The position numbers and the translations under genes were made by a program. The notes under the pieces are model-generated. The model did no database searches. It saw only the letters and a list, made by a program, of their open reading frames with translations, and was not told the DNA's origin. Positions 55,787 to 64,000 of a stretch of DNA of 64,000 nt are shown in pieces (position 1 is the first letter of the stretch; each line of letters starts with the position of its first letter). The DNA is from Zhongshania antarctica (lineage in GTDB: Bacteria > Pseudomonadota > Gammaproteobacteria > Pseudomonadales > Spongiibacteraceae), in NCBI RefSeq assembly GCF_014202945.1, contig NZ_JACHHW010000007.1, positions 124,001 through 188,000 of the forward strand. The letters run 5' to 3'.

Positions 55787-57061
55787 ATGAGTAGCAAAGA
55801 CGGCACAGACGAAAACGGCAAGCTGCTGTACTGTTCCTTCTGTGGTAAAAGCCAGCACGAAGTCCGCAAGTTAATTGCTGGCCCGTCTGTTTTTATCTGT
55901 GATGAATGTGTTGACCTATGTAACGACATTATTCGCGAAGAAGTGCAGGAAGCGGCAAGTGAAGCTGGTCGCGACAAGCTACCGACGCCGCAGGAAATCA
56001 ACCATACGCTAGATCAGTATGTTATTGGTCAGGTGCGTGCCAAGAAAGTGCTCGCGGTAGCGGTGTATAATCACTACAAGCGTTTGCGCGTAGGCGAAAA
56101 AGGCAAAGACGATATTGAGCTGGGCAAGAGTAATATCCTGCTGATTGGCCCTACTGGTAGCGGCAAGACCTTGCTAGCAGAGACCTTGGCGCGACTCCTT
56201 GACGTGCCCTTTACTATTGCTGATGCGACTACCTTAACCGAAGCCGGTTACGTGGGTGAAGATGTTGAAAACATCATTCAAAAGCTGCTTCAGAAGTGCG
56301 ATTACGATGTAGAAAAGGCCCAAATGGGTATCGTCTATATAGATGAAATCGATAAGATCTCTCGAAAGTCGGACAACCCTTCAATCACACGTGACGTTTC
56401 GGGTGAGGGCGTGCAGCAGGCGCTATTGAAGTTGATCGAGGGTACTGTTGCATCTGTGCCGCCGCAGGGTGGTCGCAAGCATCCCCAGCAGGAGTTTTTG
56501 CAGGTAGATACCTCTAATATTCTGTTTATCTGTGGTGGTGCCTTTGCTGGCCTGGATCGCGTTATTCGTGATCGCTCTGAAAAGGGCGGTATTGGATTCA
56601 GTGCAGAGGTCAAGAGTAAAAGTGAGGCACGCAACGTAGGCGAGATACTCGCTGATGTTGAGCCAGATGACTTGGTCCGCTACGGCCTGATACCCGAGTT
56701 TGTCGGTCGTCTGCCAGTGATTGCAACGCTGGAAGAGCTGGATATCGATGCATTAGTCAGTATTCTGACTGAGCCAAAGAACGCGCTGACCAAACAGTAT
56801 TCCAAGCTTTTCGATATGGAAGGTGTGGAAGTCGATTTCCGGGAAGACGGCTTGCGCTCAGTTGCTGAAAAGGCAATGACCCGCAAAACCGGTGCTCGTG
56901 GTCTGCGTTCAATTTTAGAGTCAGTGCTGCTTGATACCATGTACGATTTGCCTTCAATGGAAAACGTAAGCAAAGTTGTCATTGATGGCTCAGTAATCAA
57001 GGGCGATTCTGCGCCAATCTTGGTTTACAGTGAGCAGCGCAAGGTCGCTCCGGAAGAATAA
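55787..57061 (+). CDS. clpX: ATP-dependent Clp protease ATP-binding subunit ClpX
   Basis: ClpX unfolds substrates and feeds ClpP. The 424 residues (E. coli 424) contain the N-terminal zinc domain (CSFCGKS and CDECVDLC), Walker [11 protein letters not shown], Walker B VYIDEIDK, the pore loop GYVG and the IGF loop that docks to ClpP. The ATG has an AAGGTGGGAA site. A CTTGCAA...CAT sequence 5' of it faintly resembles a sigma-32 promoter. Confidence 0.98.
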   Translation: MSSKDGTDENGKLLYCSFCGKSQHEVRKLIAGPSVFICDECVDLCNDIIREEVQEAASEAGRDKLPTPQEINHTLDQYVIGQVRAKKVLAVAVYNHYKRLRVGEKGKDDIELGKSNILLIGPTGSGKTLLAETLARLLDVPFTIADATTLTEAGYVGEDVENIIQKLLQKCDYDVEKAQMGIVYIDEIDKISRKSDNPSITRDVSGEGVQQALLKLIEGTVASVPPQGGRKHPQQEFLQVDTSNILFICGGAFAGLDRVIRDRSEKGGIGFSAEVKSKSEARNVGEILADVEPDDLVRYGLIPEFVGRLPVIATLEELDIDALVSILTEPKNALTKQYSKLFDMEGVEVDFREDGLRSVAEKAMTRKTGARGLRSILESVLLDTMYDLPSMENVSKVVIDGSVIKGDSAPILVYSEQRKVAPEE

Positions 57062-57075
57062 ACCCCGCTCCAAAG

Positions 57076-57113
57076 CCGCCGCGGAAGTTATTTTCGCGGC
57101 GGGTCTCTTTTTT
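57076..57113 (+). terminator. Terminator after clpX
   Basis: CCGCCGCG and CGCGGCGG form an 8-bp GC stem around an 11-base loop, followed by GTCTCTTTTTT. It separates clpX from the lon promoter. Confidence 0.82.
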
Positions 57114-57136
57114 GTCACAATCTTTGCTAGTCAAGT

Positions 57137-57163
57137 CTTGTTTTTACTGTGCTAAGTCCCCAT
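57137..57163 (+). promoter_or_regulatory. Sigma-32 (RpoH) type heat-shock promoter for lon
   Basis: CTTGTTT (57137-57143), 14 bases and CCCCAT (57158-57163) match the RpoH consensus of CTTGAAA and CCCCAT closely, about 80 bases before the lon start. This fits heat induction of lon known in other proteobacteria. Confidence 0.72.
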
Positions 57164-57241
57164 CTTAGGCTTAAGCTGTCTGTATTGCAGGCGAAATATC
57201 CGTTGTGTCCGGATTGTACAAATATTATGCGAGGCGATTAA

Positions 57242-59668
57242 ATGGCCGATAAGCGAGAAATACAGGAGCTGCCACTGCTTCCTTTGCGCGATGTGGTGGT
57301 TTACCCCCATATGGTGATCCCCCTTTTCGTTGGACGCGATAAGTCGATACGCGCACTTGAACTGGCCATGGCAAGCAATAAGGAAATCGTGCTTGCCGCA
57401 CAGCGCAATCCCGATTTAGATGAGCCGGGTACCGACGACCTTTACGATATTGGTACCGTTGCCAATATCTTGCAGTTGTTGAAGCTTCCTGACGGCACCG
57501 TGAAAGTTTTAGTTGAGGGTAGCTACCGAGCTGTCCTCAACGCCGTTACTGCCGAAGAAGATTATTTCAGTGCAGAAATTGATGTATTGGAAGAGATTAA
57601 AATTGGGGAAGAAGAATCCGAGGTCATGTTGCGTTCGGCGATCTCCCAGTTTGAAAAATACATTAATCTCAGTAAGAAAATTCCCGCCGAAGTGCTCACT
57701 TCACTGTCTGGTATAGACGACCCCGGTCGCCTTGGCGACACCATTGCCGCCCATATGAATATGGCGCTTGAGCAGAAACAAGCTGTTTTGGAAATGGTCG
57801 ACGAGCGCGAGCGTCTAGAGCATTTAATGGGGCTGATGGAATCCGAAATTGACCTTTTTCAGGTTGAGAAACGAATTCGTGGTCGCGTTAAAAAGCAAAT
57901 GGAAAAAAGTCAGCGCGAGTACTACCTCAATGAGCAAATGAAGGCTATTCAGCGTGAGCTCGGTGAGTCGGAAGAGGGCGTTAACGAGCTAGAAGAGCTC
58001 GAAAGCCGCGTAGACAAAGCGGGCATGAGCAAAGAGGCGCTAGATAAAGCTAAGGCAGAGCTGGCCAAACTGAAAATGATGTCACCCATGTCGGCGGAAG
58101 CCTCCGTGGTGCGTGGCTATATCGACTGGCTAGTGAGTATCCCCTGGCAAAAGCGCTCGCGGGTTAAGCATGACCTCGCGCGGGCTGCAGAAATTTTAAA
58201 TGAAGACCACTACGGCCTCGATGAGGTCAAAGATCGGATACTTGAGTATCTTGCGGTTCAGAAGCGAGTAAAGAAAGTGAAGGGTCCGGTTTTGTGTCTC
58301 GTTGGGCCGCCAGGGGTTGGTAAAACGTCCTTGGGTGAGTCTATTGCACGAGCCACTAACCGTAAATTTGTGCGCATGGCCCTGGGTGGCGTGCGCGACG
58401 AAGCTGAAATTCGCGGTCATCGCCGAACTTACATTGGCTCTATGCCTGGCAAGGTCATTCAAAAGATGTCCAAGGCGTCTGTTCGCAATCCGCTGTTTTT
58501 GCTTGATGAAATCGACAAGATGGGTATGGATCATCGCGGTGATCCGGCATCTGCTTTGTTGGAAGTTCTCGACCCAGAGCAAAACCATGCCTTTAACGAT
58601 CATTATCTTGAAGTTGATTACGACCTCTCAGATATTATGTTTATCTGCACCTCGAACTCATTGAATATTCCGCCAGCACTGATGGATCGCATGGAGGTTA
58701 TTCGGATTCCAGGTTACACCGAAGATGAAAAGATCAATATTGCGCGTCGTTACTTGATTCCCAAGCAGCTAAAGAACAATGGGCTTAAGGAAACAGAGGC
58801 CAGTATTGATGACGACGCGCTGCAAGATATTGTGCGCTACTACACGCGTGAGGCAGGTGTGCGCGGGCTAGAGCGTCAAGTTGCTAAAGTGTGCCGAAAA
58901 GTTGTTAAAAACTTAGCCTTAAATGGCGAAGGCAATAAAATTGAAGTGGTTTCTAGCAACTTAGAGGACTACCTCGGCGTGCGCCGTTACAATTATGGTA
59001 AGGCAGAGGAAGAAAACAAGGTAGGCCAGGTGACTGGCCTCGCGTGGACTTCGGTTGGCGGCGAATTGCTCACAATCGAAGCTGTGTCGGTGGTTGGTAA
59101 AGGTCGGCATATTAAAACCGGCTCCCTCGGCGACGTAATGCAAGAATCTATTCAGGCGGCAACAACCGTCGTGAGGAGCCGTTCTAAGCGCCTGGGCATC
59201 CCTGCGCGCTATCATGACCGTCATGATATCCATATTCATATGCCAGAGGGTGCAACCCCCAAAGACGGGCCATCGGCTGGCGTTGGGATGTGCACCGCAC
59301 TGGTTTCGGTGATAACAGGTATCCCGGTGCGCTCCGATGTGGCAATGACTGGCGAGATTACTTTGCGCGGGCAGGTGTTGGCGATTGGTGGTTTGAAAGA
59401 AAAACTGCTTGCGGCGCACCGCGGCGGTATAAAAACCGTTATAATCCCGTCCGAGAATGAGAGGGACCTCAAAGAGATACCTGAAAACATTAAAGCCGAC
59501 TTAGAAATTCGCCCCGTTAAATGGATTGACGAAGTGCTGAATATCGCACTGGAAAGTATTCCAAAAGAAATTTCTGAAGAAGCTTATTTGGCAGGTATTG
59601 ATGATAACCACAAAAGTGTAGACGGTAATGATGATATCTTGGGCGAAGCGCGCGCAAACGCACACTAG
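57242..59668 (+). CDS. lon: ATP-dependent protease Lon
   Basis: Lon degrades misfolded and regulatory proteins. The 808 residues show the N-terminal LON substrate domain (LPLLPLRDVVVYPHMVIPLFVGR in parts), the AAA+ domain with Walker A GPPGVGKTSLG and Walker B LFLLDEIDKM, and the C-terminal protease domain with the catalytic Ser in KDGPSAGVGM and Lys in GGLKEKLLAA. The ATG is preceded by GCGAGGCGAT. It has its own heat-shock promoter and is followed by hupB. Confidence 0.98.
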   Translation: MADKREIQELPLLPLRDVVVYPHMVIPLFVGRDKSIRALELAMASNKEIVLAAQRNPDLDEPGTDDLYDIGTVANILQLLKLPDGTVKVLVEGSYRAVLNAVTAEEDYFSAEIDVLEEIKIGEEESEVMLRSAISQFEKYINLSKKIPAEVLTSLSGIDDPGRLGDTIAAHMNMALEQKQAVLEMVDERERLEHLMGLMESEIDLFQVEKRIRGRVKKQMEKSQREYYLNEQMKAIQRELGESEEGVNELEELESRVDKAGMSKEALDKAKAELAKLKMMSPMSAEASVVRGYIDWLVSIPWQKRSRVKHDLARAAEILNEDHYGLDEVKDRILEYLAVQKRVKKVKGPVLCLVGPPGVGKTSLGESIARATNRKFVRMALGGVRDEAEIRGHRRTYIGSMPGKVIQKMSKASVRNPLFLLDEIDKMGMDHRGDPASALLEVLDPEQNHAFNDHYLEVDYDLSDIMFICTSNSLNIPPALMDRMEVIRIPGYTEDEKINIARRYLIPKQLKNNGLKETEASIDDDALQDIVRYYTREAGVRGLERQVAKVCRKVVKNLALNGEGNKIEVVSSNLEDYLGVRRYNYGKAEEENKVGQVTGLAWTSVGGELLTIEAVSVVGKGRHIKTGSLGDVMQESIQAATTVVRSRSKRLGIPARYHDRHDIHIHMPEGATPKDGPSAGVGMCTALVSVITGIPVRSDVAMTGEITLRGQVLAIGGLKEKLLAAHRGGIKTVIIPSENERDLKEIPENIKADLEIRPVKWIDEVLNIALESIPKEISEEAYLAGIDDNHKSVDGNDDILGEARANAH

Positions 59669-59681
59669 CCACAGAGATTCC

Positions 59682-59710
59682 TTGACCGTAAGAGGCGCAG
59701 TTGGTATAAA
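59682..59710 (+). promoter_or_regulatory. Promoter for hupB
   Basis: TTGACC (59682-59687), 17 bases and TATAAA (59705-59710) precede hupB by about 105 bases, so its transcript has a long leader. Confidence 0.7.
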
Positions 59711-59814
59711 TCCCACTCTTTGCGCATGCGGCTGTCACTGTCCTTGCGCAGGTATGTGACTGCCAGCAGTGACACTTAAAAATTTTTTTATAACAATTTG
59801 AAGGGGAAGAATAA

Positions 59815-60087
59815 GTGAATAAATCTGAGCTAATCGACGCAATTGCAGAATCTGCAGACCTGTCCAAAGCAGCCGCTGGTCGCGCGCTGGATGCAACGGT
59901 AGAAGCCATTACCAATGCATTAAAGTCAGATGATTCTGTATCGCTTGTCGGTTTTGGTACATTTAGCGTTAAAGACCGTGCAGCTCGCACTGGCCGCAAT
60001 CCACAGACTGGCGCGCCAATCGAAATTTCAGCTGCCAAGATTCCAAGCTTCAAAGCAGGTAAAGCGTTGAAAGACGCCTGCAACTAA
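59815..60087 (+). CDS. hupB: DNA-binding protein HU-beta
   Basis: HU-beta is a 90-residue nucleoid protein. The start [20 protein letters not shown] and the DNA-contact arm [15 protein letters not shown], with the conserved GFGTF and RNP segments, are diagnostic. The start is GTG with a strong AAGGGGA site. It follows lon and is closed by a terminator before ppiD. Confidence 0.97.
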   Translation: MNKSELIDAIAESADLSKAAAGRALDATVEAITNALKSDDSVSLVGFGTFSVKDRAARTGRNPQTGAPIEISAAKIPSFKAGKALKDACN

Positions 60088-60150
60088 GGGATATAGCCAT
60101 TCCCACGGTGTTGGGAAGTCGCTATAGGGGTTAAAACCTCTTACAGAAGG

Positions 60151-60176
60151 CGCATCGAGAGGTGCGCTTTTTTTTA
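60151..60176 (+). terminator. Terminator after hupB
   Basis: A 7-bp stem GCGCATC/GGTGCGC (one T-G pair) closes on GAGA and is followed by a run of eight T, in the hupB-ppiD gap. Confidence 0.82.
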
Positions 60177-60200
60177 TGATTCAGAGTCGGATTCGCGTCA

Positions 60201-62078
60201 ATGCTGCAAAATATTCGGAATAACATTCAGGGAGCCGCTGCCAAGTTTATTATCGCGCTCATCATAGTGCCGTTTGCACTATTTGGTATCGATAGTTTGT
60301 TTGGCGGTTCAGGGCAGGTCCCGGCTGCAGTGGTTAATGGTGAGAAAATTTCTGAAGGCGAATTGCAGCAGGCGATTGGTCTTCAGAAGCGACGTTTACT
60401 AGGAATGATGGGTGACCAGATTGACCCAGCCATGCTAGACGACGCAATGTTGCGTAAGCCAGCATTGAACACGCTAATAAAACAGCAGCTACTCCTGCAA
60501 GCCGCTGCTGAAGCAGGCATCGAAATATCGACCGCCCAGCTGCATGCGACCATCGCGTCCATGCCGCAATTTCAAGAGGACGGCCGATTCTCTCAAGCTC
60601 GTTATGAGCAAGTTTTACGCTTGCAAGGCTATAGCAGTGCGTTTTTTAAACAGCTGTTGCGCTCAGATCTCATAATTCAACAGCTATCTAGCGCCGTTGC
60701 GGGTTCAGCCTTTGTAGCGGGACCAGAATTGTCGCGAGCCATCGGCTTGCTTCATGAAACCCGTGATTATCACTTTATCACCGTCGCGCAAGCGCCTTAT
60801 CGCGCTAGTGTTAAGCTTAGTGATGAAGAGGTCGAAACCTACTACCAGGAAAATGCCAAGCAATTCCTGAGTGAGGCCGCCGTTAGATACTCTTATGTTG
60901 AGTTATCTGAAGAAGACTTTTTTGAACCGGTTTCAGAAGATCAAGTCATGGCCGAATACCAGCGATTGGTCGAAGCTAGTAATGCGCAAGTAGAGCGTGA
61001 AGCTGCGCATATTTTGATTGAAATCAACGAGGACATGAGTCGTGAAGATGCATCTTCACAGCTTGAGAAAATTCGCCAAGCGGTTCTGGCGGGCGCTGAC
61101 TTTGCAGAACAAGCTCAAAAGTATTCTGCTGATGCCGGTAGTGCGGATGAAGGCGGTGCCCTTGGTTTTAGCAGTGGCGACAGTTTTCCAGCGGAGTTTG
61201 AAGAGGCTTTAGCTGGACTAAAAGACGGTGAAGTCTCTCCTGTGATTGAAACAGAAGCGGGTTTGCACCTAATTAAATTGCTGAGTGTTCGCCAGCCCAA
61301 TGTGCCGGGTTTGGAAAGCGCGAGACTGGAGATCACTGAGCGGCTGCGTCGCCAGGCAGCAATGCCACGCTTAATTGGTGCGGTAGAAGATTTACGTGAT
61401 TTTGTCTTTAACGCAGAAAATTTAACCATGCCTGCTAAAGAGCTCGGGCTAGACGTTAAGCAGAGCGAGTGGCAGAAACAATCTGACGAGAGCGGCTTGT
61501 TTGCCTACGCGAGCTTGAAATCTGCGGCCTTTAATCCTGAGTTACGCAGCAAGGGGCTAAATAGTGAGGTCTTTGAATTAACACCGGAACACTTTGCGGT
61601 GATCCATGTCGAAGAATACAAGGCGCCCGAAGTATTACCTTTAGCTCAGGTGCGCGAGAAGATTGTGAGTAGTCTGGAACAGCGCAAGGCTGAACTTGCG
61701 GCAGAATCCCGGGCCAAGGCAATTCAGGCTGAATTGATCGCTGGCAAGCGCGCTGAGGATGTTGCCAAGGCAGAAGAATTGTCTTGGAATGCGATTGCAG
61801 CGGGCAAACGAGGTGATATCGCCGTCGATACGCCGATTCGTAATCGCGCATTTTCAATGCCACGACCAGATCAGCAGGCTAGCGTAAGTGTTTTGCGTTT
61901 AGCAAACGGTGATCGGGTTGTTGTGCAGCTACTTAATGTAAGTTATGGCAGCCAAAGTGGTATGGACGTTGCTCAGCTGAACGATGCAGAAAATAGCGCG
62001 TCTAGAAATAGGTCTTCACAGGATTTTTCGGCTTACTTTAATGGTTTGTGGAAAGACGCAAAAATTAAGATCAATTGA
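60201..62078 (+). CDS. ppiD: Peptidyl-prolyl isomerase / chaperone PpiD
   Basis: PpiD is an inner-membrane-anchored periplasmic folding factor. The 625 residues match E. coli PpiD (623). One transmembrane helix lies at about residues 14-35 (FIIALIIVPFALFGI), then a SurA-like N domain, and a parvulin domain around 260-355 with AAHILIEI and GGALGFSSG. It is the last gene of the tig-clpPX-lon-hupB run. Confidence 0.95.
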   Translation: MLQNIRNNIQGAAAKFIIALIIVPFALFGIDSLFGGSGQVPAAVVNGEKISEGELQQAIGLQKRRLLGMMGDQIDPAMLDDAMLRKPALNTLIKQQLLLQAAAEAGIEISTAQLHATIASMPQFQEDGRFSQARYEQVLRLQGYSSAFFKQLLRSDLIIQQLSSAVAGSAFVAGPELSRAIGLLHETRDYHFITVAQAPYRASVKLSDEEVETYYQENAKQFLSEAAVRYSYVELSEEDFFEPVSEDQVMAEYQRLVEASNAQVEREAAHILIEINEDMSREDASSQLEKIRQAVLAGADFAEQAQKYSADAGSADEGGALGFSSGDSFPAEFEEALAGLKDGEVSPVIETEAGLHLIKLLSVRQPNVPGLESARLEITERLRRQAAMPRLIGAVEDLRDFVFNAENLTMPAKELGLDVKQSEWQKQSDESGLFAYASLKSAAFNPELRSKGLNSEVFELTPEHFAVIHVEEYKAPEVLPLAQVREKIVSSLEQRKAELAAESRAKAIQAELIAGKRAEDVAKAEELSWNAIAAGKRGDIAVDTPIRNRAFSMPRPDQQASVSVLRLANGDRVVVQLLNVSYGSQSGMDVAQLNDAENSASRNRSSQDFSAYFNGLWKDAKIKIN

Positions 62079-62083
62079 TTTGG

Positions 62084-62111
62084 GCCCCAGCCGGCTGATG
62101 ACGGCTGGGGC
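62084..62111 (+). terminator. Hairpin after ppiD, probable terminator
   Basis: A perfect 10-bp stem GCCCCAGCCG/CGGCTGGGGC encloses an 8-base loop. The following TACTT is a poor T-run, so termination may be partial. Confidence 0.6.
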
Positions 62112-62134
62112 TACTTAATGGATATATAAAAATA

Positions 62135-62938
62135 ATGACTTCCGCTTTACGACGGTCGCTGAGTGTCGGTGTTGTCGATGTTTGGTTTAGCTTTACCAAT
62201 GACAATCGCCTGAAAGCAGTGCAAAAGGAGTACGAGGAAATGCTCTCGCAGTCCGAACTCGAACAGTATCAGCAGCTTAAACATGTCGATAATGGTTGGG
62301 ATTATCTGGTGAGCAGGGCCCTGCTGCGTACGGTATTGGCTGAATATTGCGAGCTATCGCCGCAAGAAATTGAATTTGAAGTAAATGGCTTTGGTAAACC
62401 CGAGCTGGATAACTCTAGCGTTTCACCGATAATCCAATTTAACACAGCGCACACTAGCGGATTAACCGTTTGCGTGGTTACGCGTGACAATGCCATTGGC
62501 GTTGATGTGGAGTGCAGCGCAGAGAACCCAGGAATACTCGATGTTGCTGAAGACTACTTTTCTGCGCTTGAATTGCAGGCATTGAAAAGTCGAGATGAAG
62601 CGCAGCAGCTCGATTATTTTTATCGTTACTGGACATTGAAAGAAGCGTACATCAAAGCTCGTGGCGAAGGCCTGTCCATTCCCTTGCACGACTTTTCGGT
62701 AGTGCTTGGTAATGATGGCGAGTTCCTGGAGTTTTTTGGTCCTGACGCAGAGAGCTGGGATTTTCGTTTACTTGGCCAAAATGCTCGTTACACCGCTGGG
62801 CTTAGTATGAATGGCCGCATTGCCGGCTTGAACTTTTTCCACAGCGTGCCATTAGGCCCTCAGTCAGAGCAAAATGCCGCAGATGCGTTTGATCAGGGTT
62901 TAGCGCCGGCAGGTGATCGCCGTCGTCGCATTGGTTAA
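62135..62938 (+). CDS. 4'-phosphopantetheinyl transferase, Sfp type
   Basis: The enzyme attaches phosphopantetheine from CoA to carrier proteins. The 267-residue length and the two core motifs are those of the Sfp/AcpT branch: IGVDVE with Asp124 and Glu126, and WTLKEAYIK with Glu170 and Lys174. The FNTAHTSG block replaces the common FNLSHS. No polyketide, non-ribosomal peptide or other carrier protein gene is nearby. The ATG lacks a clear ribosome site. The next gene is a SerA-like dehydrogenase. Confidence 0.9.
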   Translation: MTSALRRSLSVGVVDVWFSFTNDNRLKAVQKEYEEMLSQSELEQYQQLKHVDNGWDYLVSRALLRTVLAEYCELSPQEIEFEVNGFGKPELDNSSVSPIIQFNTAHTSGLTVCVVTRDNAIGVDVECSAENPGILDVAEDYFSALELQALKSRDEAQQLDYFYRYWTLKEAYIKARGEGLSIPLHDFSVVLGNDGEFLEFFGPDAESWDFRLLGQNARYTAGLSMNGRIAGLNFFHSVPLGPQSEQNAADAFDQGLAPAGDRRRRIG

Positions 62939-62958
62939 AATAATTAGGAGTAGAAACC

Positions 62959-64000
62959 TTGTATAAAGTATTAACCCTGAACCAAATTTCTGACAAGGGC
63001 CTGAGCCGCTTACCCAGTGACAATTATGAATTGGCAACGGAGTTTAGTGCACCTGATGCGATATTGTTGCGCAGCCACAAGCTCCAAACTGCTGAAATTT
63101 CGCCCAGTGTCAAAGCTATAGCCAGAGCGGGCGCCGGCACGAATAACATCCCGGTGTCTGCGTGTACGGAGCGCGGCATTCCGGTTTTCAATAGCCCTGG
63201 TGCCAATGCCAATGCGGTGAAGGAATTGGTCATTGCCGGTTTAGCCTTAGGCTCACGGGGAATTTTAGCCGGTATATCGTATGTGAATACCCTTGGTCAT
63301 ATGAATGACGCGGCCGAGATGGCTAAGCTGTTAGAGAAAGAGAAAAAGCGTTTTAAGGGGAATGAGCTGGCGGGGCGTACTCTTGGTGTTGTCGGCCTCG
63401 GGGCAATAGGCTCAATGATAGCGAATGCCGCATTAAATTTGGGTATGGAAGTTATCGGTTACGACCCAGCCCTGTCTGTTGACGCCGCATGGCGCTTGCC
63501 TAGCTCAGTAAAGAAAATGGATAATTTGAGCAGTTTATTCGCTCGAGCAGACTTTATTACCTTGCATTTACCAGTTTTGGATTCAACCCGAGGCTTAATA
63601 AATACCGACTTGCTGGCCGCCTGTAAGCCGGGCTGCTGCTTGCTGAATTTTGCCCGTGAAGAAATTGTGGATATCAGCGCGGTTATTCGCGCCCTAGATA
63701 ATGGAAGTTTGCGCCAGTTTATTACCGACTTTCCTGTACCTGCGCTTATTGGTCGAGCTGATGTAATTCTAATGCCGCATATCGGCGCCAGCACCGATGA
63801 GGCTGAAGAAAATTGCGCAATTATGGTTGCCGATCAGCTGAACGATTTTTTGCAAAACGGCAATATCAAAAATTCAGTTAATTTCCCTAATTTGCAGCTG
63901 GACCGCAGTGGCCAATGCCGTTTAGCGATTGCTAATCATAATGTTCCTAAAATTCTTGGTAGCGTGCTTGGCTTGCTTGCCGATGCAGATATTAACGTTG
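62959..64000 (+). CDS. serA: D-3-phosphoglycerate dehydrogenase-like protein, 3' end outside the window
   Basis: This frame starts at TTG 62959 with AGGAG upstream and is open to the window end, giving at least 347 codons. It begins YKVLTLNQISDKGLSR, has the NAD motif VVGLGAIGSMIA, the catalytic Arg in NFAREEIVD and the His in LMPHIGASTDEAEEN. The last visible residues (KILGSVLGLLADADINV) are the start of a C-terminal ACT domain, as in the ~390-residue SerA form that begins serine synthesis. The symbol is by family and not proven. About 50 codons are missing. Confidence 0.88.
   Translation, partial: MYKVLTLNQISDKGLSRLPSDNYELATEFSAPDAILLRSHKLQTAEISPSVKAIARAGAGTNNIPVSACTERGIPVFNSPGANANAVKELVIAGLALGSRGILAGISYVNTLGHMNDAAEMAKLLEKEKKRFKGNELAGRTLGVVGLGAIGSMIANAALNLGMEVIGYDPALSVDAAWRLPSSVKKMDNLSSLFARADFITLHLPVLDSTRGLINTDLLAACKPGCCLLNFAREEIVDISAVIRALDNGSLRQFITDFPVPALIGRADVILMPHIGASTDEAEENCAIMVADQLNDFLQNGNIKNSVNFPNLQLDRSGQCRLAIANHNVPKILGSVLGLLADADINV

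Overview
The window is ordinary chromosomal DNA of a free-living, probably marine, gammaproteobacterium of the broad Pseudomonas/Cellvibrionales (Spongiibacteraceae-like) group. The placement is inferred from gene content and gene order. The run rne<>rluC-HAD-maf-yceD-rpmF-plsX-fabDG-acpP-fabF-pabC-mltG-tmk-holB-pilZ-tatD, the yccA-tusDCBE-ybiB block, fadBA and tig-clpPX-lon-hupB-ppiD all match Pseudomonas-type order, while individual proteins such as YadGH, AlaA, YheU and EpmC look like those of other gammaproteobacteria. Coding density is high. I see no insertion sequence, prophage, CRISPR array or integrase, and no convincing pseudogene. Both ends cut a gene: htpG at the left and a SerA-like dehydrogenase at the right.

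Layout. 1-9 kb: htpG, gpsA, sixA, an alpha/beta hydrolase, folE (reverse), prmB, aroC, an MFS transporter and two small unknown genes. 9-16.8 kb: a GcvR-like ACT protein (reverse), a thiamine-binding-family protein, an exported methyltransferase, yheU, tusA, an unknown reverse gene, a gamma-glutamylcyclotransferase, epmC, pdxB with an antisense-overlapping 50-codon gene, an NAD-kinase-like protein and a methyltransferase. 16.8-22.6 kb: alaA (reverse), msrB, two identical tRNA-Glu units each with its own promoter, tRNA-Gly, a PA2817-like gene, the yadGH ABC exporter and queF. 22.6-25.4 kb: an orphan receiver domain, two unknown small genes, a dimeric dUTPase and a two-winged-helix plus nuclease-like protein. 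25.4-29.9 kb, reverse strand: yccA-tusDCBE-ybiB-trmA-phhB, a compact block centred on tRNA thiolation and methylation. 29.9-34.5 kb: an EAL/HDOD protein, tRNA-Ser and rne. 35-47.5 kb: rluC, then ribosome, lipid and cell-envelope genes through fatty-acid synthesis and the pabC-mltG-tmk-holB-pilZ-tatD cluster. 47.5-53.2 kb: a lone gcvT, a GH84-like glycosidase and the fadBA beta-oxidation complex. 53.4-64 kb: tRNA-Leu, the proteostasis cluster tig-clpP-clpX-lon-hupB-ppiD, a phosphopantetheinyl transferase and the SerA-like gene.

How the genes fit together. Three themes dominate: protein quality control (htpG, tig, clpPX, lon, ppiD, msrB, with a sigma-32-type promoter in front of lon), tRNA and translation maturation (tusA, tusBCDE, trmA, queF, epmC, prmB, rluC, rne, rpmF, four tRNA families), and fatty-acid metabolism in both directions (plsX-fabDG-acpP-fabF for synthesis, fadBA for breakdown).

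I do not find a clear new multi-gene system. The best candidates for a second look are single genes: the duplicated winged-helix/PD-(D/E)XK-like protein at 24496-25353, the cytosolic GH84-like enzyme at 48711-49772, the exported methyltransferase at 9943-10785, the small gene at 14389-14541, and the apparently leaderless yceD transcript at 37346-37384.
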